NCBI GenBank assembly: GCA_029256325.1
Contig: JAQSYD010000019.1
Span: forward strand, 1-49,185
Direction of reading: 5' to 3'
From: Clostridia bacterium
GTDB taxonomy: Bacteria > Bacillota > Clostridia > Lutisporales > Lutisporaceae
Length of the DNA stretch: 49,185 bases
The stretch's first letter is position 1; each line of letters begins with the position of its first letter. Below are positions 9,617 through 18,441 of the stretch, one piece after another. A model generated the notes under the pieces. It did no database searches and was not told where the DNA came from. It saw only the letters and a list, made by a program, of their open reading frames with translations. The translations under genes and the position numbers were made by a program.

Positions 9617-9655
9617 TACATTTTCACACTATCCAACATCACATTTTCCATTCTG

Positions 9656-10444
9656 CTACTTCTGAAAATGCTGATAATCCTTTTCATATTTCCAATCCCC
9701 GCCCCACGTCCAGCCTCGATTGGTAAATGCCTTATAGCACACATCATTTGCAGTGATCATACCTTTTGATGTCTTACTGCGGTCAATATACTCAATTCCC
9801 TTTTCCGGTGCGATCTTTTCCTGATACACATAAGGGTTTTGCACGGGATTAATGTCTATTGCGATTCCATAACTATGCTTTGAGAGCTTCCCGGGTTTTC
9901 CATCCACTTCCCTATAACAAAATGCAGAGGTATTATTATCCGCCATAGACTTGCTGTCAATCCCATCATATTCATCAATCAACTTCATTTTTTCAATTGG
10001 GAATTTTGCTTCATACAGCTCCTGGAATATCTCTATCACTTCGTGACCGATATCCTTATTTACAATTAACTCACCTATATGTGGTTTTTCATCAAAGCCC
10101 CAATAGGTAACCTTTAAATAGCACAAATCTTCCAGCTTAATCGTGTTGTTTTGCTTCCAAGAAATCCCCACGATTCGTTTTTCGACTTCTTTGTCTATGG
10201 AGTAGTATTCAAAGCTTTGGGCAAAAACCTCTTGTACAGCAGGCTCTTTTACTTCTAATGTATCCTGCTTTAATTGCCCTGTAGTATGATCTACCGCTTG
10301 CTCCTGCTTTGGCTGCTCCGTACCTTTATCTACAGCTTGCTCCATTTCTATCGGCTTTTCTAGAATATTGTCAGAAGCTTGCTCACACATTGTCAATAGC
10401 AATATGCACACAAGCAGCATGCCTATTAAAATAACCTTTTTCAT
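9656..10444 (-). CDS. M15-family peptidase lipoprotein (D-Ala-D-Ala carboxypeptidase / L-Ala-D-Glu endopeptidase-like)
   Basis: 262 residues. An N-terminal signal peptide ends in a lipobox (LLTMC, Cys about 19), followed by a low-complexity linker with two near-copies of an EQ/VD-rich repeat (about residues 35-65). The C-terminal 110 residues match the M15C peptidase core: SKHSYGIAIDINP supplies the His and Asp zinc ligands, GWTWGGDW is the conserved aromatic block, and DYQHF supplies the last His. It should be anchored on the outer face of the membrane and cut peptidoglycan stem peptides. The start is supported by AGGAGG six bases upstream. It stands alone. Confidence 0.85.
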   Translation of the reverse strand: MKKVILIGMLLVCILLLTMCEQASDNILEKPIEMEQAVDKGTEQPKQEQAVDHTTGQLKQDTLEVKEPAVQEVFAQSFEYYSIDKEVEKRIVGISWKQNNTIKLEDLCYLKVTYWGFDEKPHIGELIVNKDIGHEVIEIFQELYEAKFPIEKMKLIDEYDGIDSKSMADNNTSAFCYREVDGKPGKLSKHSYGIAIDINPVQNPYVYQEKIAPEKGIEYIDRSKTSKGMITANDVCYKAFTNRGWTWGGDWKYEKDYQHFQK

Positions 10445-10517
10445 CCCCAGCCTCCTATAAACACAGTAAAGCTTCGCTGCATTTTTCCGTATTTACATAG
10501 AATTATAACACATCAGT

Positions 10518-10546
10518 AAAAAAAATTGCAGCCCGTCGGGCTGCAT
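10518..10546 (-). terminator. Rho-independent terminator of the GAPDH gene
   Basis: GCAGCCC (10528-10534) pairs perfectly with GGGCTGC (10538-10544) around a 3-base loop. On the minus strand it is followed by AA and eight T. It lies about 50 bases after the GAPDH stop codon. Confidence 0.92.
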
Positions 10547-10593
10547 CAAATTATGAAGAGTTTTTGCTAGTGAAACTTTATTACAATATGCTT

Positions 10594-11847
10594 TTACAGC
10601 ATATTTTTATCAACATAAACGGTTAACTTACCCAAGCTGTTTACATAGCTGCCGAATTCATTGTCATACCAGCCAAATATCTTCGCATGGGTAACTGGAA
10701 TTCTAACATCCTGTGCATTCTCCATGCCATATTCTTGCAGTATTGCTGAATCAAGCTGTAAAAAGCCAGTTCTTGTATGAGTTTCATGTCCTTCAATAAT
10801 GCATGAAGCTCTGTAGCCTTGGAAATCTGCAGATACATTTTGCTTTTCACTGAAAATCAACAAGTCCTTCTGCGCTCCCTCTGCTGCCTTCTTATATATG
10901 TCATTAATAAATTCCTGATTAATAACTGGTTCTCCTGCGCTTGAAAGCTTTGTTCTAAAGGTTATATTTAATGCAATCAAGGAAACAGTGCTGGTTGGTA
11001 CACGTACCGAATCCGCCATGAAGCCGAATTCTTTTATTTGAGGCAATACCTCTTCCAATGCCTTCGCAGCCCCAGTTGTTGTAGGTATAATATTATTCAA
11101 GGCTGCACGATTTTTACGTAAATCCTTCGTGTTTGCCGCAGGTACTGCATCCAATATGTCTTGGTTATTTGTTGCAGAGTGTACCGTTGACATAGAAGCA
11201 GTAATGATATGTGATGTTTCTTCCGTTTCCAACAATGGCTTCATCATATGAGCCAGACCTGTTGTTGTACAGCTTGCGGAGGATAACACATGATGTTTTG
11301 CTGGATCATAGGTCATATGGTTGATGCCATACACGAATAAGCCGCTGTCCTCAGGCATTCTCATAGAAGAATCCTTGATGCCGAATGGAGCACTTACGAT
11401 GACCTTTTCTGCTCCTGCTTCTAAGTGGCCTCTTGCACTCCCCCTAGGATGATCAGCAGGTACAGTTGGGTCAATAAATGTTCCTGTGCATTCAACAACG
11501 ATTCTAACGCCTTCTTTTGCCCAGTTTATATTCTTAGGATTTCTTTCGCTTCTTAAGATTTTTACAGGCATTCCTTCAAACTCAAGCAAACCTTCTGCTT
11601 CGTTTACAATTTTCACTTCACATTTTTTGCCTGTATAGCCATATAAAAATCTGTCCAATGAACCGTATGTAGAATCGTTGGTTAAAAAATGTATTACATC
11701 ATCAAGATTTCTACCTACTTCTCTTCCTGCGTTGATGACATATCCGTCAAAATGTCTTACAACCAAGTGATTCCAAAAGGTAAGTTTACCTATTCTACCC
11801 ATGCCGTTTATACCCAGCAGGTTTTTATTTTTAAGTGATGATTCCAT
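10594..11847 (-). CDS. Glyceraldehyde-3-phosphate dehydrogenase-like protein, long divergent form
   Basis: 417 residues, about 80 more than the usual phosphorylating GAPDH. The NAD-binding start INGMGRIG, the catalytic Cys193 (SSASCTTTGLA) and the catalytic His223 (STVHSATNNQ) are all present, as are the IIPTTTGAAKA block and WYDNEFGSY near the C terminus. Differences from canonical GAPDH: ASCTTT replaces ASCTTN after the active-site Cys; there is an insertion around residues 126-140 (PTVPADHPRGSARG); and the N-terminal lobe is longer. It probably oxidises glyceraldehyde-3-phosphate or a similar phosphorylated aldehyde. No other glycolytic gene (pgk, tpi, gpm) is adjacent, so it may be a secondary paralogue. 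It has its own promoter and terminator. Confidence 0.85.
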   Translation of the reverse strand: MESSLKNKNLLGINGMGRIGKLTFWNHLVVRHFDGYVINAGREVGRNLDDVIHFLTNDSTYGSLDRFLYGYTGKKCEVKIVNEAEGLLEFEGMPVKILRSERNPKNINWAKEGVRIVVECTGTFIDPTVPADHPRGSARGHLEAGAEKVIVSAPFGIKDSSMRMPEDSGLFVYGINHMTYDPAKHHVLSSASCTTTGLAHMMKPLLETEETSHIITASMSTVHSATNNQDILDAVPAANTKDLRKNRAALNNIIPTTTGAAKALEEVLPQIKEFGFMADSVRVPTSTVSLIALNITFRTKLSSAGEPVINQEFINDIYKKAAEGAQKDLLIFSEKQNVSADFQGYRASCIIEGHETHTRTGFLQLDSAILQEYGMENAQDVRIPVTHAKIFGWYDNEFGSYVNSLGKLTVYVDKNML

Positions 11848-11884
11848 TATTGCACCCCTTTAATATTTAAATACCTTCTTTATT

Positions 11885-11912
11885 GTAGCACATTAACCTT
11901 ATAATTCAAATA
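11885..11912 (-). promoter_or_regulatory. Promoter of the GAPDH-like gene
   Basis: On the minus strand, TTGAAT (11907-11912) and TACAAT (11885-11890) are separated by 16 bases. This close-to-consensus housekeeping promoter lies about 38 bases upstream of the ATG at 11847. Confidence 0.6.
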
Positions 11913-11993
11913 TAGTATATCTTATTTAACGTTATAAGCTACAATATACATAAAAGAACTCCCTATTTTGCAGAAATACTGCCTATTTCGACG

Positions 11994-14900
11994 CTAAACA
12001 AAGCTGATTGGATATTCGCCCAAATAAATGTTTCCTAAGTTTCCATCAATTGAAATGACTTCCCCGGGCTTCAAAACCACTCCATTAATTTCGCATTCTT
12101 TTTTCTGCTCATTTACTCTTAAAGCTTTGCAATTAACGATACAAACCTTGCCAAGCTTTGAAGCCGTAACAGCAGCATGAGATGTAGCCCCGCCCTTTCC
12201 AGTTACCAGGCCATCACATTTAAATATCATAGGTATGTCGTCAGGCACTGTATCAGGACGTACCAATATGAATTTTGCTTCGGGATTCGCCTTTTTCAGC
12301 GTTTGGATATCTCTTTGATCAAATACAATCATACCGCTCATAGCGCCACCGCCAATGCCTATTCCTCTTCCTGCAAGTCTCATCCCATCGACAGGACTAT
12401 CAAAAATTGCCTTTATATCCTGCTTGTTGATGTTTTGGTCTCTTGTCTGCAAAATATATAAGTCCTCCGGTTTTTCTGACTCAAAGGTAAACTCTATTTC
12501 CTGATGATTAAACCCATAAGTATCAATAAGCTGATTTGACAGCTCTATAAGTCTGGCATATATCTCCGGATGAGAGCTTTGCAGGGACAGTGGACTATCT
12601 GTGTAGCTGGTGTTTCTCTGTATTTCAGTTACCGGAAGAGTATGAACCAAACCTGCTACAATATCCTCCCCTTGACTACAAAGCGTAAAATCACCATAAA
12701 GATTTAGCCCCGGTTTATTTTGATTCGGATCATGGGTAAATACTACACCTGTTCCTGAGTTTAATGCGATATTTCCCAACACCATCTTTTGAACAATAAC
12801 TGCTGTTCCCCATTCATCCGCAATTTGCAGATGCTCTCGATAGGATTTAGCTCGATGAGAGCCCCACGATTCTATTACGCTGATGATTGCTTGCTTAAGC
12901 TGCTTATAAGGCTCTTTTTCAATATGAATATCATGATCCTTCAAAACCTGCTTGTAGGAAATAGCAATATTCTTCATTTGTTCCGGCGTAAACTGCACCT
13001 TTTGCTCTACCTTATACTTTTTCTTGTAGTTAATGATAATACTGTCAAAAACATCTCTTTTTATTCCACAGGACATTCCCCAGCTTTGTATAAATCTCCT
13101 ATAGCAATCCCAAGAAGTCCAGCTGAAATTTGGTTTTTGGCTCAGTGCCTCAACAATTTCATCATTTAAACCCACATTTAAAAAGGTGCTCATAGCTCCA
13201 GGCATGGATATTGCTGTTCCAGATCTTACAGAGAGCATAAGCGGATTGGTTGGATTGCCAAACTCCAACCCTGTTATTTTTTCTATTTCTTCTATTTGCT
13301 CCTTTATTAAATTATCCAATTCTTGATTCATATATGAATGATTTAATATCGTATTCTTATGTCTAAAAAGCTCTGTTGTCAGTACAAAGCCGGTAGGGAT
13401 TGGGAATCCATAGGAATTAAGCTTTTTCAGGTAGTATGCCTTTGCTCCCACAAACACTTGGCTATCGATATCTACAGTGGGCTTATACAATGGACTTATC
13501 ATCAAATCCGGGTTATAAGTCAACATATTCTTAATGAATTCACTACTATGATTATCCACCAAATTTCTCAAACTATTTACGATATTTGAAATATAGTTAT
13601 CCAATTGTTGAATGAGAAACGCAGAGGATAATACTTCCCTATAGAAGTTTTCTGAAGTCTTTAGATAGACTTCCTTTGCTTCCTCTTCCCCTAGTCCCTC
13701 TCCTTTTAACTGATGAATGACAACCTTTAAGGAGTGGTCATACACTCTTAAGAAATATTCGTTTATGATCTCTTTTACGTTTTGCGCCATAAACTGAAAA
13801 ATATTTATATATTGATCCAAGGAAAAGCTTGGGGAGGTCAAGCTGTACTTCAGCATCTGGAAATTTGAATTAAAGCCTTGATTTTCTATACCATCCAGCT
13901 CCAATCCTTCTTGAAAAAGCGCAAAAATATCATATATATCCTGTAATGTTTTTGCCGTTAAATAGTCAGGATTAATATCTCCTACCAGCTTTTCCATCAA
14001 ATTGGAGGCCACCTTCTCCAGCCTGAACATCAAGCCCAATGCCTCAAATTTTGGTTCTAGATATTGACCGTACATGGAAGGTATGCCAACTGCCACATGA
14101 CGTTTATAATAGATATTTTCCAAAGCTTCACTGCTTTCTGTGTCTAATATAACCTGCTTCAAGTGGTGCATCAGTCTAAAAACCTCATGCAAGGCTGCTT
14201 TGGCATCGCTGTTTTCAAGCAGATGACTAAGCTTCAATATTTCATTGTTGTTGAAAAAACGATAACCTTTTAATATCGATACAATATTGCCCGATTCCAA
14301 GGAGTACTTTTCCAATAGCAGATTATACAATTGAAAGATGAGTGAAACTCGTTTCTTATCTCGCTCATTCTCTATCTCGATATCTGCAAGAGCAGCTTCT
14401 ATTTCCTTTTCCTCCAGCTCTAATAGCTTTTCCGGGTTTGCCTGCTTCATAGCACAAAGTTCTTTCGTTATTTTATGCACATCAACAAACCATTCTCCCT
14501 CAAGTTCGATGGACTCATATACATCTAAGGGGATTGCCTGCTTTAGCTGCTCTAGGTTTCCATCATACCAAAACTGAAGTATCTTTTTAGTCAGTTCTAC
14601 ATGGGTATTATTGCTTTCTGTATGAACCTGCTTACGCAAAAAGTGAATCAGTCTGTCCTTTCTATAAGAAAGCTCATCAATCACCGTTGTAACTTCACGC
14701 AGCTTGCCTTCTGCACCAATTTCCTTAAAATACACAGGGAAATTTCTTGCCAGCTGCTTGATTTGCTTATATACAGCAGCAATGTTTGAGTTAAGCAGCT
14801 TTGTAACATCTCGTTGGAATAAATCTGTATCAGAAATAAATATGCCGCCTAGCTTCAGATTCACGATAAGTGCAGAAAGCAGCTCCTTCAAAGTACTAGG

Positions 14901-16076
14901 TGAGTAACCAATCAGCTCTAGCCATATACGGATGTTTTTTATATGATTTGTATTTACTCTTATTTGCCAATCACTGCTTATTGAGATTTCACCAGGATGC
15001 ACAAAGCCAAAATGAATCAGCTTATTTATAAAGAAAGAAATTATCTTTTGATCCTTGGTATCTATTACTCCTTTTCCAAGGGTGGAAATACAGTCCAATA
15101 CCGTAGTAATATGCTGCGGTTTTAACTCTTCAAACAAATCGATAATATTTTCTAAAAAAGAGTTTACCTCTGATTCATCCAACTCCTTAAAAACATCTCT
15201 TAATATCCTGTTCAGATCGTACAAAAGATGATTTGTTAGCTGGGACATTGCGGGACTATGAAGCAAATAGAATAAAAAGTATATTTTCTCCAGGGAACTG
15301 TCCAATTGCTCAATATATCTACGAAAATAATTAGCAATGTCGTTGAAAAACATGATTTCAGTGAGCTCATGCCAGTTGGAGGCTTCCTTCAGCTGAAGGT
15401 GAAGCTCATCAAAAAAAGGTTTGCCCAGCAGTTTAAGCTTTTCTCTGCTGCGTTCTTTGAACAAATGCTTTTTATCCTCAAACCATGCCTCAACCATAGA
15501 AGATTTTTCCCAATATATAATGCATTTACTTAGAAGGTCTTTCGTCAAATCAAATATTTCTTGACGATATTCCTCTTCCTCTGCGATTTTGTTTAAATAG
15601 GTCTTAAAATAGCCGGAATTTCGTATGTACAATATCTCATACTGTTTCATATCTGCTTTTATAATAAAAAGACACCTATGGATAATGACTGAAGGATAAT
15701 TGCCCAGCTTTGCAAGACGGTCAATAAACTTCATCATTGTTGTAATAAGCTGTTCTCTCAGCTTTTCCTTCAAGTCCTTGCTCATCATATTTTGAAATAT
15801 CTCGACAAGAACCATAAGCGCTTCTTCGGATTTTTCATTGGAGTTATATAACCACAAATCTGCCAGACATATATTATGAAGGTTTTCTATTACATAATCG
15901 TAATTTACATAAGGGTGATTGTACTCCATGATGAATTCTTCCGTTCTTTTGTGAATTCCCCAATAAGACTTGGATAACTCTAAAAACCAACTATGCTTAT
16001 CCGGAAGAATGATTGTCTTATATCTGGTTTCAGCCAAATTTACCTCTAGGGCACGGGAATTAAACTGATTATCCAT
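11994..16076 (-). CDS. Large PEP/pyruvate-dikinase-like protein with unassigned N-terminal region
   Basis: 1360 residues. Residues 1-860 are mostly helical-looking and match no domain I recognise. Residues 861-1220 resemble the ATP-grasp part of pyruvate phosphate dikinase: VGAKAYYLKKLNSYGFPIPTGF, LSVRSGTAISMPGAMST, SGTGVVFTHDPN, CSQGEDIVAG and IEFTFES...LYILQTRD. Residues 1230-1360 are the swivelling phosphohistidine domain with GGATSHAAV, His about 1300. The PEP/pyruvate TIM barrel that normally follows is absent, because the protein ends right after the swivel domain. By family logic it should autophosphorylate from ATP on His1300 and pass phosphate to an acceptor bound elsewhere, perhaps by the N-terminal region. 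The acceptor cannot be read. AAGGAG precedes ATG 16076. Confidence 0.8.
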   Translation of the reverse strand: MDNQFNSRALEVNLAETRYKTIILPDKHSWFLELSKSYWGIHKRTEEFIMEYNHPYVNYDYVIENLHNICLADLWLYNSNEKSEEALMVLVEIFQNMMSKDLKEKLREQLITTMMKFIDRLAKLGNYPSVIIHRCLFIIKADMKQYEILYIRNSGYFKTYLNKIAEEEEYRQEIFDLTKDLLSKCIIYWEKSSMVEAWFEDKKHLFKERSREKLKLLGKPFFDELHLQLKEASNWHELTEIMFFNDIANYFRRYIEQLDSSLEKIYFLFYLLHSPAMSQLTNHLLYDLNRILRDVFKELDESEVNSFLENIIDLFEELKPQHITTVLDCISTLGKGVIDTKDQKIISFFINKLIHFGFVHPGEISISSDWQIRVNTNHIKNIRIWLELIGYSPSTLKELLSALIVNLKLGGIFISDTDLFQRDVTKLLNSNIAAVYKQIKQLARNFPVYFKEIGAEGKLREVTTVIDELSYRKDRLIHFLRKQVHTESNNTHVELTKKILQFWYDGNLEQLKQAIPLDVYESIELEGEWFVDVHKITKELCAMKQANPEKLLELEEKEIEAALADIEIENERDKKRVSLIFQLYNLLLEKYSLESGNIVSILKGYRFFNNNEILKLSHLLENSDAKAALHEVFRLMHHLKQVILDTESSEALENIYYKRHVAVGIPSMYGQYLEPKFEALGLMFRLEKVASNLMEKLVGDINPDYLTAKTLQDIYDIFALFQEGLELDGIENQGFNSNFQMLKYSLTSPSFSLDQYINIFQFMAQNVKEIINEYFLRVYDHSLKVVIHQLKGEGLGEEEAKEVYLKTSENFYREVLSSAFLIQQLDNYISNIVNSLRNLVDNHSSEFIKNMLTYNPDLMISPLYKPTVDIDSQVFVGAKAYYLKKLNSYGFPIPTGFVLTTELFRHKNTILNHSYMNQELDNLIKEQIEEIEKITGLEFGNPTNPLMLSVRSGTAISMPGAMSTFLNVGLNDEIVEALSQKPNFSWTSWDCYRRFIQSWGMSCGIKRDVFDSIIINYKKKYKVEQKVQFTPEQMKNIAISYKQVLKDHDIHIEKEPYKQLKQAIISVIESWGSHRAKSYREHLQIADEWGTAVIVQKMVLGNIALNSGTGVVFTHDPNQNKPGLNLYGDFTLCSQGEDIVAGLVHTLPVTEIQRNTSYTDSPLSLQSSHPEIYARLIELSNQLIDTYGFNHQEIEFTFESEKPEDLYILQTRDQNINKQDIKAIFDSPVDGMRLAGRGIGIGGGAMSGMIVFDQRDIQTLKKANPEAKFILVRPDTVPDDIPMIFKCDGLVTGKGGATSHAAVTASKLGKVCIVNCKALRVNEQKKECEINGVVLKPGEVISIDGNLGNIYLGEYPISFV

Positions 16077-16221
16077 TAATCTTTTCTCCTTGAAATAATA
16101 ATTAAGTTTATTATAGCATAAGAAAATAACTCATATTATTATATTCCAAAGAAAGTTTAAGTATTATGGAAACTCACCCTGAAAAGCCGAGCAGGCTTCA
16201 CACATGCTCTGAAATGTTCAC

Positions 16222-16470
16222 TTAATGTAAATATTCTATGATCTTCAGTTTTTGTTGATTATCCATATTCCACAGCTCTGAATCACTGTTAAGACCTAAT
16301 TCACTTCTAAGAAATCCCTCTAGTCTTTGGTATTGTTTTATATTCATTCCTCCATACATTTCCAGCAGAACATCTCTAAAGGTAGTCATGTCCCTTGTAT
16401 TCCCTCGTGATATTTCGTGCAATATATTATTTAAATCCTCTAATTCCATATTTGTAAGCTCAATACCCAT
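16222..16470 (-). CDS. Small hypothetical protein
   Basis: 82 residues, charged and probably all-helical, without signal peptide, membrane segment or Cys. AGGAGG lies 7 bases upstream of ATG 16470, so it is very likely translated. I do not recognise the family. It lies upstream of the dikinase-like gene on the same strand with about 145 bases between them, and divergent from the DUF3810 gene. Confidence 0.6.
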   Translation of the reverse strand: MGIELTNMELEDLNNILHEISRGNTRDMTTFRDVLLEMYGGMNIKQYQRLEGFLRSELGLNSDSELWNMDNQQKLKIIEYLH

Positions 16471-16586
16471 TAAATTACCTCCTGAAAACTATATCATTTA
16501 ATTTAGCCAAGTATTTGAAAAGTATGTAACTATTCTATACAATGAATACATAATGATTAATGTATTGCACAGACAGGAATGATACT

Positions 16587-17678
16587 ATGAAAATACCAAG
16601 ACTCAAAATTAAAGTTGCTCTGATTTTACTTCTTCCAATAGCGCTGCTTATAAAGGAGCTATTATACTTTAATCCTGCTTTAACGGAAGCGCTGTATTCA
16701 AGACTATTGTATCCGCCTATAGGCAAGCTTTTGAGCAATCTAAGCGGTTTACTGCCTATATCCCTTGCGGAGATATTGCTCTATTCATTCATTGCTGCGA
16801 TGACAGCCACTTTCATTAAATTTTTATTTAACCTCTGGAAGTCTGATAATAAGCTGCAAAGTGCCCTCCATGCGATTTTAAATATCCTGTGTACCATTAG
16901 CATTGCGTATTGCCTTTTTTTACTGCTGTGGGGCTTTAACTACTATAGGCAGCCGCTGGCTTACAGCTTAGGCTATAAGATTGAAAAATCCACTATAGCT
17001 GATTTGAAGGAGCTTAGCTCTACTCTGATTGATAAAACAAATCAGTTGAGAGCAGAAGTTAAAGAGAATGATGCTGGCATCATGTACTTGGATTCAGGCT
17101 TTAAGGGTGCAATAATGCGTGCTGATGCAGGCTATCATAAGCTATCCACCACATACCCGATCTTCAAAGGTACTTTTGGTAGAGCAAAGGGTGTTATTTT
17201 ATCCCGCCAGCTTTGCTATACAGGCATAGCAGGCATATACTTCCCCTATACAGGCGAAGCAAATGTAAATAAGCTGGTGCCAGATTTCATGCTGCCCTCT
17301 ACTATCAATCATGAAATGGCACATCAAAGAGGCTTTGCCCGCGAGGATGAAGCTAACTTTATAGCCTATTTGACATGCAAAGCACACAAAGATGTGGATT
17401 TCCAATATTCGGGCTATCTTTTAGCTACAATTTACTCCATGAATACGCTTTATCAATATGATATTGAAAGCTATAAGAAATTGACGGCAAAATACAGTGA
17501 AGGTGTGAAAAGAGATTTAAAATATAACACTGAATTTTGGAAGCAATTTGAAGGACCAGTAGAGGAGCTGCAAGAAAGAGTCAATGATACCTACCTAAAA
17601 TCCAATAAACAAACAGATGGCATCTACAGCTACGGACGTATGGTAGATTTGCTGCTGGCTGAGTATAAAAACAAATAG
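16587..17678 (+). CDS. DUF3810 family membrane protein with HExxH motif
   Basis: About 363 residues. Hydrophobic segments at roughly 10-25, 55-90 and 105-125 place the N-terminal third in the membrane. The rest contains NHEMAHQRGF, a zinc-metalloprotease-like HExxH, followed by EDEANFIAY, which could supply a third ligand. This matches DUF3810 proteins, a family of unproven function. The start ATG 16587 is chosen because CAGGAA lies 7 bases upstream; an in-frame ATG at 16560 has no such site. Monocistronic, with a terminator downstream. Confidence 0.8.
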   Translation: MKIPRLKIKVALILLLPIALLIKELLYFNPALTEALYSRLLYPPIGKLLSNLSGLLPISLAEILLYSFIAAMTATFIKFLFNLWKSDNKLQSALHAILNILCTISIAYCLFLLLWGFNYYRQPLAYSLGYKIEKSTIADLKELSSTLIDKTNQLRAEVKENDAGIMYLDSGFKGAIMRADAGYHKLSTTYPIFKGTFGRAKGVILSRQLCYTGIAGIYFPYTGEANVNKLVPDFMLPSTINHEMAHQRGFAREDEANFIAYLTCKAHKDVDFQYSGYLLATIYSMNTLYQYDIESYKKLTAKYSEGVKRDLKYNTEFWKQFEGPVEELQERVNDTYLKSNKQTDGIYSYGRMVDLLLAEYKNK

Positions 17679-17760
17679 ACAATTTGATAAAGATCGATTC
17701 CATGCAAAGCAATCAGCAATCGATTAAGAATTTTTATTGAAGGCAGTCCCAAAAACATGA

Positions 17761-17795
17761 AAGCCACGAATACTACCTTGTATTCGTGGCTTTTG
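17761..17795. terminator. Bidirectional terminator
   Basis: A perfect 13-bp stem (17761-17773 AAGCCACGAATAC with 17780-17792) has a 6-base loop and is followed by a short T run; an A run precedes the left arm. It lies between the DUF3810 gene (plus) and the lipoprotein gene (minus) and can serve both. Confidence 0.75.
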
Positions 17796-17859
17796 CAAAA
17801 TAAAATGCTTTATGCAATCTTACTTTGATCATAAATTTTACTTTTGCATATTTCACGAC

Positions 17860-18345
17860 CTATTTATTTGAAATTGGTTTCCCCACCACTATGGAAGCAA
17901 GAATATCTTTACTGATTCCATCCTTTTTGTCCACACCGTAACAGCTGAGGATTTTCCCATTACGAATGGCAATATTGTAGCCCGCATCGTCAATAGCCTT
18001 GGCATTTTTAATTGCGGCATCTTCGGTCTTGCACTCAATGACAGAATAAAGCACATCCTGATTATCCGCTATAATTTGCACGGTAAAGCCCTCAGCCACG
18101 TCATCCATGTAAACCAATTGGTGTCCATCGGAGACATTATAGCCGGCTCCCTCGGCAGACTTTCGGATTTCAGCCAGCGTCACAGAACTGTTGTCGCCGG
18201 ATGCGCTTTTGGTCGCTGAATTTTCAGGTGCTCCCCCTGCCTGCTCCACTTTCTGTCCGTCAGTGGAAATATTTTGCTCTGAGCAACCTGCAAATCCTGA
18301 GAATGCCAGTATCAATACTAATAAAACCATCACCAGCTTTTTCAT
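17860..18345 (-). CDS. Hypothetical lipoprotein
   Basis: 161 residues with a clear lipoprotein signal peptide (MKKLVMVLLVLILAF then FAGC, Cys about 21), a Ser/Gly/Ala-rich linker, and a small soluble domain of about 100 residues. That domain contains a repeated DDAGYN/SAEGAGYN pattern and a likely disulfide pair (SVIEC and LSCYG). It is probably anchored to the outer membrane face. AAGGAGGG precedes ATG 18345. The function is not recognised. It follows the SLH gene on the same strand and may be cotranscribed with it. Confidence 0.7.
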   Translation of the reverse strand: MKKLVMVLLVLILAFSGFAGCSEQNISTDGQKVEQAGGAPENSATKSASGDNSSVTLAEIRKSAEGAGYNVSDGHQLVYMDDVAEGFTVQIIADNQDVLYSVIECKTEDAAIKNAKAIDDAGYNIAIRNGKILSCYGVDKKDGISKDILASIVVGKPISNK

Positions 18346-18441
18346 GATATTCCCTCCTTATGAATTAACATCTCATTATTCTTTGTTACACACATGCAAT
18401 ATTGCAGGCAGTTTAAGTTAATTTCAGAGATGTTCAAAACA

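Noticed and set aside
10641..10850. Small open frame inside the GAPDH gene and similar shadow frames elsewhere
   Set aside because: They lie within strongly conserved genes in another frame and lack ribosome binding sites or recognisable motifs.
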